Source: Spirosoma aureum
Lineage (GTDB): Bacteria > Bacteroidota > Bacteroidia > Cytophagales > Spirosomataceae
Length of the DNA: 64,000 bases
Assembly: GCF_011604685.1 (NCBI RefSeq)
Contig: NZ_CP050063.1
Location: 7,481,001-7,545,000 of the forward strand
Reading direction: 5' to 3'
The notes beneath the pieces were generated by a model. The model was not told the DNA's origin, ran no database searches, and saw nothing but the letters and a program-made list of their open reading frames with translations. Shown here one piece after another: positions 42,784 to 50,864 of this stretch. Every line of letters begins with the position of its first letter. The first letter of the stretch is position 1. A program made the position numbers and the translations under genes.

Positions 42784-43395
42784 TTATGGCGCGTAGAGAT
42801 TTGCTTTCTTTATCTGCTCGATAATGGTGAATTTTAGAAATCGTTTCTGCGCTTCTGTGGCAATTGGCCGCTCGTTTGCATAAGCACTTTTAAGCGTTAA
42901 TGCACTACCCAGAAGGCCTACCGGAGCAAAGCTTATTCCTAGAATCAATGCTTTTTCACCCGCAGAAAAACGAATGAAACCTTTATCATCATCGCCATCG
43001 ATTAACCCAATTAATGCACCGAGTCCTAAACCAATTAAAAAACCCTTACCTGCATACCCTTTCCGGTGCAGTGTCAGCCGGCTGATTTCTGCATAGCGAT
43101 AGGTTCGCAGGGCTAAAACAGTCCTTAGTGAATCGGTGGCAGGCATTGATCCGCCATGCTGATTCATCACGGTTTTAAGGGTGGGTTTCAAGTTCCGGAT
43201 GGGAGCCAGCACAATTGTCGAGTCGGTTAAATCGAACAGAACCCCCGATTGCACTGGCAACCCTTTCGTTGTAAAGCGTATATTAACAACGTACTGACGA
43301 AGATTGGGATATAAAGCCGAATAATCGGCCTGGCCATAAACCCGAATAGCCCCTAACAGCAACCCACCTATCACGAAATAGACGTATATTTTCAT
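42784..43395 (-). CDS. Exported protein of unknown function with glycine-rich membrane segments
   Basis: A 203-residue protein starting with a signal peptide (MKIYVYFVIGGLLLGAIRVYGQ). A beta-rich part follows (QYVVNIRFTTKGLPVQSGVLFDLTDSTIVLA), then two hydrophobic glycine-rich segments (GKGFLIGLGLGALIGLIDGD and ALILGISFAPVGLLGSAL) and a basic helical end. This layout, a short periplasmic Lsm-like strand region and a glycine-zipper segment, occurs in several Bacteroidota hypothetical proteins; I know no function. Alone between the MBL gene and the DUF4267 gene, all on the minus strand. Confidence 0.75.
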   Translation of the reverse strand: MKIYVYFVIGGLLLGAIRVYGQADYSALYPNLRQYVVNIRFTTKGLPVQSGVLFDLTDSTIVLAPIRNLKPTLKTVMNQHGGSMPATDSLRTVLALRTYRYAEISRLTLHRKGYAGKGFLIGLGLGALIGLIDGDDDKGFIRFSAGEKALILGISFAPVGLLGSALTLKSAYANERPIATEAQKRFLKFTIIEQIKKANLYAP

Positions 43396-43501
43396 AAGTA
43401 ATGGAGTAGATAGACGGTGTCAACAACTTACTGGCGGTCAGGATTACAAACTGGTAACCAGGCACTTAGTCGCGCAAGTAAATATACACGAAAACACTCA
43501 G

Positions 43502-43885
43502 TTAGCTTTTCCGAAACAGAAAGTAGCTAAATATCCACGACGCTATCGCTGTTGAGCCATGAATCCATTCTGTTCCGGGAACAGCATCTGGGGCATTCAG
43601 CACAACGAGCATGTCAACCACGGGAATTAACGATCCAATCAGCACAGCCAGAGCTAATGGTTTTCGCCAGTTGGCAATCGTAAAACTGGTTAAGAGCAAT
43701 CCTGTAAAAAAGTCACGAATGCCTTTAATAAAATGAAAGGCATAAGTCGGTTGGTTGTAAATCAGGCCAAAGCCCCGTTCGGCAGTTTCAGGAAGTACCA
43801 GAAACCGAATGCCAATAAAAAGTAAAGCGATTCCGAAAAAATAGCCTGCGATTTTAGCCCATAAAGGCAGTTTTTCTGTTTGCAT
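43502..43885 (-). CDS. DUF4267-like small membrane protein
   Basis: A 127-residue integral membrane protein with four predicted transmembrane helices (AGYFFGIALLFIGIRFLVL, GIRDFFTGLLLTSFTIA, ALAVLIGSLIPVVDMLVVL, STAIASWIFSYFLF). The conserved KGIRDF and the Asp in the third helix fit the DUF4267 family. Function unknown. It is followed (upstream on the genome, same strand) by the Crp-type regulator 76 bp away, and the pair could be expressed together. Confidence 0.85.
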   Translation of the reverse strand: MQTEKLPLWAKIAGYFFGIALLFIGIRFLVLPETAERGFGLIYNQPTYAFHFIKGIRDFFTGLLLTSFTIANWRKPLALAVLIGSLIPVVDMLVVLNAPDAVPGTEWIHGSTAIASWIFSYFLFRKS

Positions 43886-43961
43886 TGTCGTGTTTGGTTA
43901 GTTTGACAATGCAAAGGTCAGGCTCGGCCTCAACGCCCGCATTCACCTATGTGAATATCGT

Positions 43962-44573
43962 TCAATAGTGCTTACCGGCCCGTTGCGCCCGGATTCGGCT
44001 CAGCGATTGTGGTTTCACACCAATGTAAGAGGCCACTATGTATTGAGGTAGCCGGTCGATTAAATCCGGAAAAAGGCGAATAAAACTATCGTATCGCTCA
44101 TCGGCTGTTTCGCGGTAAAAGGCTGTCAGTTTCTGAAGCATGACTACAAATAATTGTTCGGATACCAATCGCCCGAATTGCTGACCATGCTGTAGTCTTT
44201 TGTAGAGTTCCTGAAGATTATCGTAACTGATACGAAGCAGGGTGGTGGGTTCAACTGCCTGAATGTAGCGTGTCGAAGGTGTTTGCGGCAGAAAGCTTTC
44301 GTAATTGCAGGTAAACGTCTGTTCGGACGAAAAATCGTAGGTATGCTCATCACCATCATCGAGCAGGTAATATCTCAGTAAACCTGTCGTGACAAAACCA
44401 ACATACCGGCAAACTTCACCAGCCTTCAAAAAGAAATCATTCGGTTCCAGACGATAGGGTTCAAACAACTGATCAATAACCGCTTCGTCGCTGTCCGTAA
44501 CCGGAACGAAGTGGCGAATAGCATTCATTAATACTGTCTTATCGGCGGTCATATAACCAGAAGTTACGGCCAT
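43962..44573 (-). CDS. Crp/Fnr-family transcriptional regulator
   Basis: A 203-residue regulator with an N-terminal cNMP-binding-like barrel (LEPNDFFLKAGEVCRYVGFVTTGLLRYYLLDDGDEHTYDF) and a reduced C-terminal winged helix (LPQYIVASYIGVKPQSLSRIRAQ). The barrel lacks the classical RxxAxT cAMP-binding loop, as in most Bacteroidota members of this group, so a nucleotide ligand is doubtful. The start shown may be seven residues long; MTADKTVL at residue 8 is another choice. Same strand as, and just before, the DUF4267 gene that it may control. Confidence 0.9.
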   Translation of the reverse strand: MAVTSGYMTADKTVLMNAIRHFVPVTDSDEAVIDQLFEPYRLEPNDFFLKAGEVCRYVGFVTTGLLRYYLLDDGDEHTYDFSSEQTFTCNYESFLPQTPSTRYIQAVEPTTLLRISYDNLQELYKRLQHGQQFGRLVSEQLFVVMLQKLTAFYRETADERYDSFIRLFPDLIDRLPQYIVASYIGVKPQSLSRIRAQRAGKHY

Positions 44574-45088
44574 GAGTTAGGGGCGTTTGCCGAAAATGGG
44601 TGGATGCAAAAGCAGTTTGCTCGCATCAGCGATCTGCCAATCACAGAGCGTGATCGAAAATTAATCCAGAAACAGCAGATTTTGCACTGCCTTCTCTATT
44701 ACTACGGTCGAGCTACATCCTTAACCACTCTCTCAAACTGGAAGGTCGTCGATCAAGGCAACTATAATAGATCGCCATCAGGCAATTCACCAGCAAACCC
44801 GTAGACACGATTGCTACTTTTCCTTTGAGACTCGGCGCATTGATGAGCATTCCGAACGTAACCATCCAAATGATTACCATCGAGATAGTAATGAGGATTT
44901 TTTTACCTTTTTTCAGACTCATTTTCTGCAGTTTCCAAGGTTGTTTTCGCTCGCATTATTGAGGACAGTAGGTTATGCTTTATTGCTACACAAGGTCTCC
45001 TAAATTTTCGTATGTCCTTCCAATACCTATAGAGGCAGTTGGGACACAAGTTAGCTAATTTTGGTTGCGATCGCTCCGCTTTTGTAAA
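44574..45088. other. Intergenic region, one doubtful small gene
   Basis: Apart from the possible membrane protein at 44713-44922 I see nothing reliable. A plus-strand 66-codon frame at 44604 overlaps that gene and lacks protein-like features. Confidence 0.4.
44713..44922 (-). CDS. Possible small two-helix membrane protein
   Basis: A 69-residue frame starting MSLKKGKKILITISM, with a basic N-terminus and two hydrophobic helices (about 9-29 and 36-53) followed by a polar Arg-rich tail. This is the make-up of real small inner-membrane proteins, with positive-inside ends. No family recognised and no promoter box identified, so it could be chance. Confidence 0.4.
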   Translation of the reverse strand: MSLKKGKKILITISMVIIWMVTFGMLINAPSLKGKVAIVSTGLLVNCLMAIYYSCLDRRPSSLREWLRM

Positions 45089-45457
45089 TTAGGTGGCAGG
45101 GCTAATATGAGCAGCAACAATCTGCCAGTTACCAGTCTGCCTGCTCCAAACGCGCGTATAGCGGTAAAGTCCCGCGAAAGCCTGATCCTGTATGAAGCCC
45201 TGCATGGCCATTAGCGCAAAGACAACAGCCGTTTCCGGAAGGATTTTAATAATTGTCTCCTGAGGTACCATTGATTCTATACGAACTATACCGGTACGGT
45301 GAGCCGCCAGATCATCGGCCTTGCCAACCAGTTTACCGTCTGGGCCAGTCACCAGAAGCTCATCCGATAAAAGAGCGTCAAGCTCTTCGATGTTGCTGCC
45401 AAGCATCGCTTCACGTAGCCTTTGTTCAACGAGTTGAATCTCTTCTAATGTACTCAT
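45089..45457 (-). CDS. DUF4440/SnoaL-like protein (NTF2 fold)
   Basis: A 122-residue cytoplasmic protein. The pattern LEEIQLVEQRLREAMLGSNIEELDALLSDELLVTGPDGKLVGKADDL followed by VVFALMAMQGFI and YRYTRVWSRQTGNWQIVAAHIS is that of the DUF4440 branch of the NTF2-like fold, where the last W-x-I/V-A-H-S strand is the hallmark. Members range from ketosteroid-isomerase-like enzymes to binding proteins; which applies here cannot be told. Monocistronic on the minus strand. Confidence 0.88.
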   Translation of the reverse strand: MSTLEEIQLVEQRLREAMLGSNIEELDALLSDELLVTGPDGKLVGKADDLAAHRTGIVRIESMVPQETIIKILPETAVVFALMAMQGFIQDQAFAGLYRYTRVWSRQTGNWQIVAAHISPAT

Positions 45458-45742
45458 TGCCTGATCGCGTTAATTGTTTCTCACAAAAGAAGGCTCGTTT
45501 GCACTAAATCGTAGTCAGTTTGGCTTGGTATTTAGTCGATAAAACTGAGTGCCTTTCCAGAATCTATCTACCTGACTACTTGCCTGTTATTCATTATTTT
45601 CATTCTGGTTGTGATATTATTGACCTTCATGCGAATAATTAAGGTAGAAATCCGATGTAAGTAATCAATAAGTTGGCCTGAACGGCAGGTGTCTACAGTT
45701 CAGGAAACCACAAAAAGAGGAAGAAACGAATCCACAAAGCGA

Positions 45743-46249
45743 ATGATCTTGGCTAAACAGGACCGGTTTCTTTCGGTCATAGAAACCAACAAAGGCATTA
45801 TTTACAAGGTTGCCAACGCCTATTGCAAGGATGGAGAGAATCGAAAAGACCTGGTACAGGAAATCATTGTGCAGTTATGGCAGACTTTTGATCAGTATAA
45901 CGAACAGTTTAAGCACTCAACCTGGATTTATCGGGTAGCGCTGAATGTAGCCATATCCTTTTATCGAAAGGATACCCGCCGGCAGACGATTGCACTACCC
46001 ATGTCAGATGATAGCTTGCTAACGCTCAACGAAGCCGAGCCGGATGAAACTGAAGCCAATATCAACTTATTACAGCGATTTTTGGCCGAACTCAACGAGT
46101 TGGATAGGGCACTGATGCTCCTCTATCTGGAAGAAAGGAGTCATCAGCAGATCGCCGAAATTCTGGGGCTTTCTTCATCGAATGTAGCCACAAAAATCAG
46201 CCGGATTAAAGAACAACTAAAGCGCAAATTTTCAACCATAAAAGCATAG
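45743..46249 (+). CDS. ECF RNA polymerase sigma factor
   Basis: A second ECF sigma factor, of a group different from the one at 4007. Region 2: NKGIIYKVANAYCKDGENRKDLVQEIIVQLWQTFDQYNEQ and STWIYRVALNVAISFYRK. Region 4: ELDRALMLLYLEERSHQQIAEILGLSSSNVATKISRIKEQLKRKF. I use the ATG at 45743 (MILAKQDRF), because the longer frame begins at a GTG (45689) and adds only polar residues. It is 5 bp from a membrane protein gene that starts right after it, a common sigma plus membrane-partner pair in Bacteroidota. Confidence 0.93.
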   Translation: MILAKQDRFLSVIETNKGIIYKVANAYCKDGENRKDLVQEIIVQLWQTFDQYNEQFKHSTWIYRVALNVAISFYRKDTRRQTIALPMSDDSLLTLNEAEPDETEANINLLQRFLAELNELDRALMLLYLEERSHQQIAEILGLSSSNVATKISRIKEQLKRKFSTIKA

Positions 46250-46254
46250 CAACC

Positions 46255-46926
46255 ATGGAAGATAGAGACCTTGTATCCCTCTGGAAATCTTACGATAAAA
46301 AACTGGAAGAAAACCTGCTGCTAAACAGAAAAAACCTGGAAGCTATTACCAGCATCAAAATTCAATCATTTTTAGCCTCGATGAAGCCAATGAAAATCTT
46401 TACCATAATCATTGGCATTTTATGGGTTAGTGTTGTCGATGTTTTACTGATCAATCTGTATACTATCGCCAGTCCATTTTTTCTCATTTCAGCAGGCATT
46501 CAGGTGCTGCTTACTAAACTGGCCATTGGAATTTACGTCTATCAGCTAATCCTCATCCAGCTTGTCGATATAAATGAACCGATAGTAGCCGCTCAGGAGA
46601 AAATAGCGAAACTGAAATCGTCAACAATTTGGGTTACGCGCTTCCTTTTTCTTCAGCTTCCGGTATGGACCACTTTTTATTGGACTGAAAGCATGTGGAA
46701 AAATGGCAGTATTGCGTTATACCTGATTCAAGCTATTATAACGGGTAGTTTCGCATTGCTCGCCGTTTGGCTTTTCCGTAATATCAACTATGCGAATAGC
46801 GACAAAAAATGGTTTAGATTAATTTTTGCGGGTAAAGAATGGGACCCGTTAATCAAATCCATGGAGCTGTTGAGTCAGATTCATGACTATAAAAATGAGA
46901 CGATAAACGAAAATGCCAGCTTATGA
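46255..46926 (+). CDS. Membrane protein, probable partner of the ECF sigma factor
   Basis: A 223-residue protein with a cytoplasmic N-terminal helix (MEDRDLVSLWKSYDKKLEENLLLNRKN) and four membrane helices at about 47-67, 72-95, 126-146 and 153-173. The polar LWKSYDKKLEE start is frequent in proteins encoded directly after ECF sigma genes in this phylum and is the likely sigma contact, giving an anti-sigma-like role. It lacks the FecR or zinc anti-sigma (HxxxCxxC) motifs. Starts five bases after the sigma stop, so it is co-transcribed. Function inferred from position. Confidence 0.82.
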   Translation: MEDRDLVSLWKSYDKKLEENLLLNRKNLEAITSIKIQSFLASMKPMKIFTIIIGILWVSVVDVLLINLYTIASPFFLISAGIQVLLTKLAIGIYVYQLILIQLVDINEPIVAAQEKIAKLKSSTIWVTRFLFLQLPVWTTFYWTESMWKNGSIALYLIQAIITGSFALLAVWLFRNINYANSDKKWFRLIFAGKEWDPLIKSMELLSQIHDYKNETINENASL

Positions 46927-47117
46927 TACCTGAGTAGATTGGGTTGCTTACACAGGGAGTTGCGATTCAGAGATGGCTGTTCTGGCGTAACTTATAATCA
47001 CTTCGAACCATGCCCGGGTTACCGTGCGCGTCAATAGTAAACGGGGCACAGCTCGAAAAAACGAAGCCACCTAATTGTGACAATTGCACAATCTGATTCA
47101 TTTATTCCTACATCAAA

Positions 47118-47699
47118 TTACTCCTCATTCAAGCCTTTTCCATTGAGAATTTGCGGCATGCATTTTTCAACTCTTGACTCTCGGGTTCTGGATTGTTTTG
47201 CCTGGGCAAAATAAAGCAGGTAAGCTCGTTGACGCCCTGGCGTCAATGCATCAAAAGCCGTTTTTAAGGCAGGGATTTCAGCCAATCTATGTTGGAATTC
47301 TTCGGCAATTGCGAATTCAGTACTTTTTTTAAATTTCACTGTCAAACCCGCTTTTTCCACTTCAATGGCTTCATAAATATAGGCTTTCAAGAGAGGTTTC
47401 AGCTGAATTATTTCCCGAACATTGGTGAATCGAATCTGGCGTCCCCCCTGCACATTCTCTGTTTGCTGGATCAAAATGCCATCGGCATTCTGTAACAAGG
47501 CTCCCTTGAAAAACAGAAGTGCACAGTATTCTTTAAACACATGGATTAAAACGATGTTACTTCTCTGGAATGTGTAACAAGGCGATCCCCACTTCAATAC
47601 TTCGGTTAGCCCACAGTCAAGAACAATCAGTCTCAATTGCTCCAGTTCGTTCTGCCACGTTTGGGCTTTACTAAAATAAAAATCAACCTCAGGATTCAT
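47118..47699 (-). CDS. YdeI/DUF1801-family protein
   Basis: A 193-residue protein starting at the ATG at 47699 (MNPEVDFYFSKAQTWQNELEQLR). The frame is open to 47834, but the extra 45 residues overlap the next gene and look random. The first part is a DUF1801-like domain (LTEVLKWGSPCYTF, VLIHVFKEYCALLFFKGALL) and the C-terminal part is the YdeI/OmpD-associated module (IPALKTAFDALTPGRQRAYLLYFAQAKQSRTRESRVEKCMPQILNGKGLN). Both parts are conserved together in many bacteria; biochemical role unknown. Same strand as the DUF4256 gene, 28 bp after it. Confidence 0.9.
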   Translation of the reverse strand: MNPEVDFYFSKAQTWQNELEQLRLIVLDCGLTEVLKWGSPCYTFQRSNIVLIHVFKEYCALLFFKGALLQNADGILIQQTENVQGGRQIRFTNVREIIQLKPLLKAYIYEAIEVEKAGLTVKFKKSTEFAIAEEFQHRLAEIPALKTAFDALTPGRQRAYLLYFAQAKQSRTRESRVEKCMPQILNGKGLNEE

Positions 47700-47727
47700 T
47701 CTGTCCTTTGTTATCGTGTTGCAAAAT

Positions 47728-48303
47728 TTACACCTGAAGCGAGCCACGGAATGCTCTGGCGGCATAGTAAGAATCTGCACCGTTGTGATACAGGAATACA
47801 TTGCCGTAGCGTCGATCACAAAATAATGCACCACCTAGTTTTCTAATATCAACAGGTGTTACCACCCAGCTCGACGTCTTCAAATCGAAATTTCCCAGTT
47901 TCTGTAACGCCCGGTATTGCTCTTCCGTTAAAATCTCAATGCCCATATCGGCGGCCATATTGATGGCGCTATCTTCTGGTTTATGTTCTTTTCTTGCCTC
48001 CAGCGCTTCATGATCGTAACAAACACTTCGGCGACCTTTAGGGCTTTCGGCTGAACAATCGTAAAAAATGTATTCACCCGTCTTTTTATCAAGACCAACA
48101 ACATCCGGTTCACCACCAGTTCTTTCCATTTCGTTGAGCGACCACAGTTTTTCACTAGTTGCTTCCAGCTTTGCCTGAACGTTAGCCCATTGAATGCCTT
48201 TATGTCGGTTCATGTTTTTTTCGAATCGGGCTTTCAACGTGCTGATTAGTGCTTTACATTGTTCTTCTGCCAACTCCATTTGATTGCTATTAATGTCGTT
48301 CAT
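47728..48303 (-). CDS. DUF4256-family protein
   Basis: A 191-residue cytoplasmic protein. It follows the DUF4256 family from end to end: CKALISTLKARFEKNMNRHKGIQWANVQAKLEA, NEMERTGGEPDVVGLDKKTGEYIFYDCSAESPKGRRSVCYD, GIEILTEEQYRALQKLGNFDLKTSSWVVTP and the C-terminal ALFCDRRYGNVFLYHNGADSYYAARAFRG. Length matches the family. Molecular function is not known. It probably shares a transcript with the YdeI-like gene. Confidence 0.92.
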   Translation of the reverse strand: MNDINSNQMELAEEQCKALISTLKARFEKNMNRHKGIQWANVQAKLEATSEKLWSLNEMERTGGEPDVVGLDKKTGEYIFYDCSAESPKGRRSVCYDHEALEARKEHKPEDSAINMAADMGIEILTEEQYRALQKLGNFDLKTSSWVVTPVDIRKLGGALFCDRRYGNVFLYHNGADSYYAARAFRGSLQV

Positions 48304-48375
48304 GATTTCACTTTGTTGTTTAAGTATTTAGCTTGAAATTATTTCAAAAGCAGTCGTAAAAATCGTTCCATTTAT

Positions 48376-48759
48376 TTATTGATAAACCGACATGACTTTT
48401 CTATCCGCGGGTCTGAAATACCACGATACTACAGTCAGGGTTAGTAGTAACAATGGAGGGAATAGTTTATTCATGGAATTGCCCGACATGAGATGCGAAA
48501 ATAAAGCGCCCGACATGCTAAAGAAAAACCCGGCATAAGCCCATTCCTTAAGTAAAGTGAACTTAGGAATAAGTACGGCCACAACGCCCAAAATTTTCCA
48601 GATACCAATTATTGGTAAAAAATAGACAGGGTAGCCTAAATGCGTCATTTTATCTACTTCCTCATCCATTTTCAATAACTGTACTATTCCGGTTGATGTC
48701 ATTCCTAAGGCAAGCCAGAGGGTTGAAATCCAATAGATGATTTTATTTCTCTTTGTCAT
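48376..48759 (-). CDS. DoxX-like integral membrane protein
   Basis: A 127-residue protein with four membrane helices (IIYWISTLWLALGMTSTGIV, VYFLPIIGIWKILGVVAVLI, WAYAGFFFSMSGALFSHLM, FPPLLLLTLTVVSWYF). The GYPVYFLPIIGIWKILGVVAVLIP stretch is the DoxX-like (DUF4870-neighbour, SURF4-like) signature. It overlaps the end of the SRPBCC gene by 17 bp, so translation is coupled and expression depends on the ArsR operator at 49568. Such genes appear with SRPBCC and ArsR genes in many Bacteroidota; the transported or protected substance is not known. Confidence 0.88.
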   Translation of the reverse strand: MTKRNKIIYWISTLWLALGMTSTGIVQLLKMDEEVDKMTHLGYPVYFLPIIGIWKILGVVAVLIPKFTLLKEWAYAGFFFSMSGALFSHLMSGNSMNKLFPPLLLLTLTVVSWYFRPADRKVMSVYQ

Positions 48760-49234
48760 TCTGTGTTATTGTTAAGTTGCTTACAACGTCCTGCAAGCGG
48801 TTATGAGCCATATTTATGCCTTGAGCGAAGGGCAATTGCAGCAGTTGGTCTCTGAGTGCGACCGTTTTATAGACAACATGTATCGTGAGTTTGCTGGTAT
48901 CATCAGTGAGTTTTTCGAATTCCAGAAATTCAAGCTGGGCCGGAAAAGGCGTATTTTCCATTTCGAATGTCCGCGTGATTTTCTGGTTCGGACTAAACTC
49001 ATGGATCACCCCATTGGCGCGAAAGACCACGTTTCCCTGCGCATCGGTTGTTTCAAATTGCCAGCTTCCGTGCTTTTTATTGTCAAGTTTCAGCACTTTC
49101 GTCCCCATCCATTGTTCGACAATTTCGGGCTCAACGTACGCTTTAAATAGCAATTCCAATGGCAAATTAAACTCCCTTGTAATTACGATTTCCTGTTTGC
49201 CATCTTCGGCATTAATCTTTGTTTTTTGGCCCAT
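48743..49234 (-). CDS. SRPBCC (AHSA1-like) domain protein
   Basis: A 163-residue single-domain protein of the START/AHSA1 fold, which binds hydrophobic ligands in a deep pocket. Signs are VITREFNLPLELLFKAYVEPEIVEQWMG, GSWQFETTDAQGNVVFRANGVIHEFSPNQKITRTFEME and the last helix LPFAQGINMAHNRLQDVVSNL. It begins six bases after the ArsR stop and overlaps the DoxX-like gene. The ArsR-SRPBCC-DoxX order is a recurring small operon; the ArsR may sense a ligand handled by this protein. Confidence 0.9.
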   Translation of the reverse strand: MGQKTKINAEDGKQEIVITREFNLPLELLFKAYVEPEIVEQWMGTKVLKLDNKKHGSWQFETTDAQGNVVFRANGVIHEFSPNQKITRTFEMENTPFPAQLEFLEFEKLTDDTSKLTIHVVYKTVALRDQLLQLPFAQGINMAHNRLQDVVSNLTITQNDKEK

Positions 49235-49240
49235 AGCATT

Positions 49241-49564
49241 CTATTTTTTTGATTTGTATTTTTCCATTACTGCTTCCAGCTTATTAAACCGATCATCCCA
49301 CATTTTTCGGAATGGCTCAATAAAATCTGCTATTTCCTTCATCCTTTTTGGATTTAAGTGGTAGTAAATTTCTCTGCCGTTTTGCTCTTGTTTGAGTAAT
49401 TCGCATTCGGTGAGTATTTGCAGGTGTTTTGAAACTGTCGGTCTTGCCGTGTCAAAGTTTGAGGCTATGGCGCCTGCTGTCATGGATTGCGAAGCAACCA
49501 ACACAAGGATAGCCCTTCTTGTCGGGTCCGCTATGGCCTGGAATACATCTCGTCTTAAATTCAT
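49241..49564 (-). CDS. ArsR-family transcriptional repressor
   Basis: A 107-residue winged-helix regulator. The fold is visible as [27 protein letters not shown], the recognition helix [34 protein letters not shown], and a helical end. There is no CxC metal motif in the alpha3 position and no other paired Cys, so metal sensing is unlikely; it belongs to the ArsR branch that travels with SRPBCC proteins. It is first in its operon, 49 bp after the -33 box, and two palindromes cover its promoter, as expected for an autorepressor. Confidence 0.94.
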   Translation of the reverse strand: MNLRRDVFQAIADPTRRAILVLVASQSMTAGAIASNFDTARPTVSKHLQILTECELLKQEQNGREIYYHLNPKRMKEIADFIEPFRKMWDDRFNKLEAVMEKYKSKK

Positions 49565-49567
49565 TGC

Positions 49568-49611
49568 GTAGCTATTTGACTACAAATATAAGCGTAGTCA
49601 TTTAACTACGC
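49568..49611. promoter_or_regulatory. Tandem ArsR operator palindromes
   Basis: GTAG-N8-CTAC at 49568-49583 and again at 49594-49609, 26 bp apart; the second extends to GCGTAGT/ACTACGC (49592-49611). The inner bases are also alike (CTATTTGA and TCATTTAA). The first lies at the predicted transcript start, the second between the -33 and -7 boxes, so binding would block RNA polymerase. Confidence 0.75.
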
Positions 49612-49614
49612 AAA
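49583..49614 (-). promoter_or_regulatory. Promoter of the arsR operon
   Basis: Minus strand: TTTG (49614-49611), exactly 20 bases, TATATTTG (49590-49583). Both boxes match the Bacteroidota consensus. Expected start near 49576, leaving a leader of only about 12 bases. Confidence 0.82.
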
Positions 49615-49977
49615 TTTTTCTGCGATTTTTACACCAGATATTTTTTGTGACGTCAGCAACGAATATATCTGATAATCAGATAATTATATCACAACAATCA
49701 TTGGAACGTTTAGTCCGCGTTCAAGTTATGATTCGGCAAACTCTCCTGTAGGTCAAAAGTAGAGTAGCCGGTTTTGTTTCGGCAGAACCAGGTTGGAGTC
49801 TCGATGGATTAATGATTTAAATAAATAAGCCAGCAGGGTCGCTCCTACCGGCTTACATTGGCTCGCGAATAAGCCTGTTACGTATTAATGACGTTTACGT
49901 CTATAGTTGCCGAACAGCCTTATTAAGCTTATACGCTGATAACCAGACTAGTTTCCGTCGCCTGCAATTGGATGAAG
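49615..49977. other. Intergenic region
   Basis: No gene seen. A hairpin at 49826-49855 (TAAGCC/GGCTTA with extra pairs inside) followed on the minus strand by an AT-rich tract may end the lipocalin-like gene at 49978, about 120 bp downstream of its stop. Confidence 0.4.
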
Positions 49978-50430
49978 TTAGTCCGTAACTCTTTTATATT
50001 TTTCAATAATGATGCGATCGATGCCAAGTTTATCAACCTTTTCAACGCCTTTTTGAATCAGCGTATCCCCGGCAATTTTTACCGCAAACCGGAATTTATT
50101 ATTCTCCCAGGCTTTATCACTGAAATACTCCAAATGTTCTGTGTAAACACTGTCGACTAACGTGTATTTTCCTCCTCCTGCGGTAAACTCACCAGCCGTA
50201 GAATCCTTACCTGGATTTATAGCGTGATTTAAGAAAGCGAAGTGCGTCGAGTTAATGATTTTAATCATTTTGTGCTTCGGGTCAAACGTAGAAAACGTTG
50301 TATCTTTTTCTGTAGTCGTAGCCGACACTAACTCCCAGGTTCCTACAATGGGCAAAGTCGTTTCCTTCGTATTACAAGCATACAAGGTGGCCATAGCCCC
50401 AATCACACTAAGTACAATTTTGACGTTCAT
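49978..50430 (-). CDS. Lipocalin-like lipoprotein
   Basis: A 150-residue lipoprotein starting at the ATG at 50430 (MNVKIVLSVIGAMATLYAC, lipobox LYAC). An upstream ATG at 50511 adds 27 residues with no signal-peptide logic. The mature chain opens with TLPIVGTWELVSATTTEKDTT, the GTWxL start of lipocalin-like domains, then FDPKHKMIKIINSTHFAFLNH, GGGKYTLVDSVYTEHLEYFS and a strand-rich end. Bacteroidota genomes have many of these small proteins (DUF4488/lipocalin-like groups); the ligand is unknown. Monocistronic. Confidence 0.85.
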   Translation of the reverse strand: MNVKIVLSVIGAMATLYACNTKETTLPIVGTWELVSATTTEKDTTFSTFDPKHKMIKIINSTHFAFLNHAINPGKDSTAGEFTAGGGKYTLVDSVYTEHLEYFSDKAWENNKFRFAVKIAGDTLIQKGVEKVDKLGIDRIIIEKYKRVTD

Positions 50431-50864
50431 GGTATCAAATTTCTGACAGCTAAAAAATAGACGGGTCTTTCTGGATTTAGTAATGGTCCCATTAACAAAG
50501 CAGAAATGCACTACATTCTCCGCGCTTCAAATCACAAAAGACAAAACGCGGGCCTATAAAGATGACCGTTTATCCCTTGCTGACTTATTGCCCATGTACA
50601 CAAATACCCTTTCTATCATGCAAAGGTGCATTTGTGTTGGGGTCAGCGTTAAATCAACTTTTATCGTTTCTGTTAGCTAAATCGAGCGAAGTCATTGAAT
50701 GAATCTCCGACGATGATTTATACGTCCGTTTTAAGGCAGCTTTTTTTCGTTTTGTCAGCCTTTCGTGTCGTTTCAGCCCCAATGGCACTTGTCCAACGAG
50801 TGTCGGTCATGAATTTCGGGCAGTAAACAACTGCTCCGGCATCGAACAATACGATTGACATCTT
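50431..50864. other. Intergenic region
   Basis: Between the divergent lipoprotein and cytochrome genes. Frames on both strands here are short and unlike proteins. No clear promoter box or hairpin seen. Confidence 0.4.

Noticed and set aside
44604..44804. A 66-codon plus-strand frame after the Crp gene
   Set aside because: No signal, domain or promoter; overlaps a more plausible minus-strand frame.
47700..47834. Longer start for the YdeI-like protein
   Set aside because: It would overlap the DUF4256 gene by over 100 bp, and the family begins at the ATG at 47699.
50483..50680. A 65-codon frame before the cytochrome gene
   Set aside because: Overlaps the antisense lipoprotein 5' region and has a random composition.
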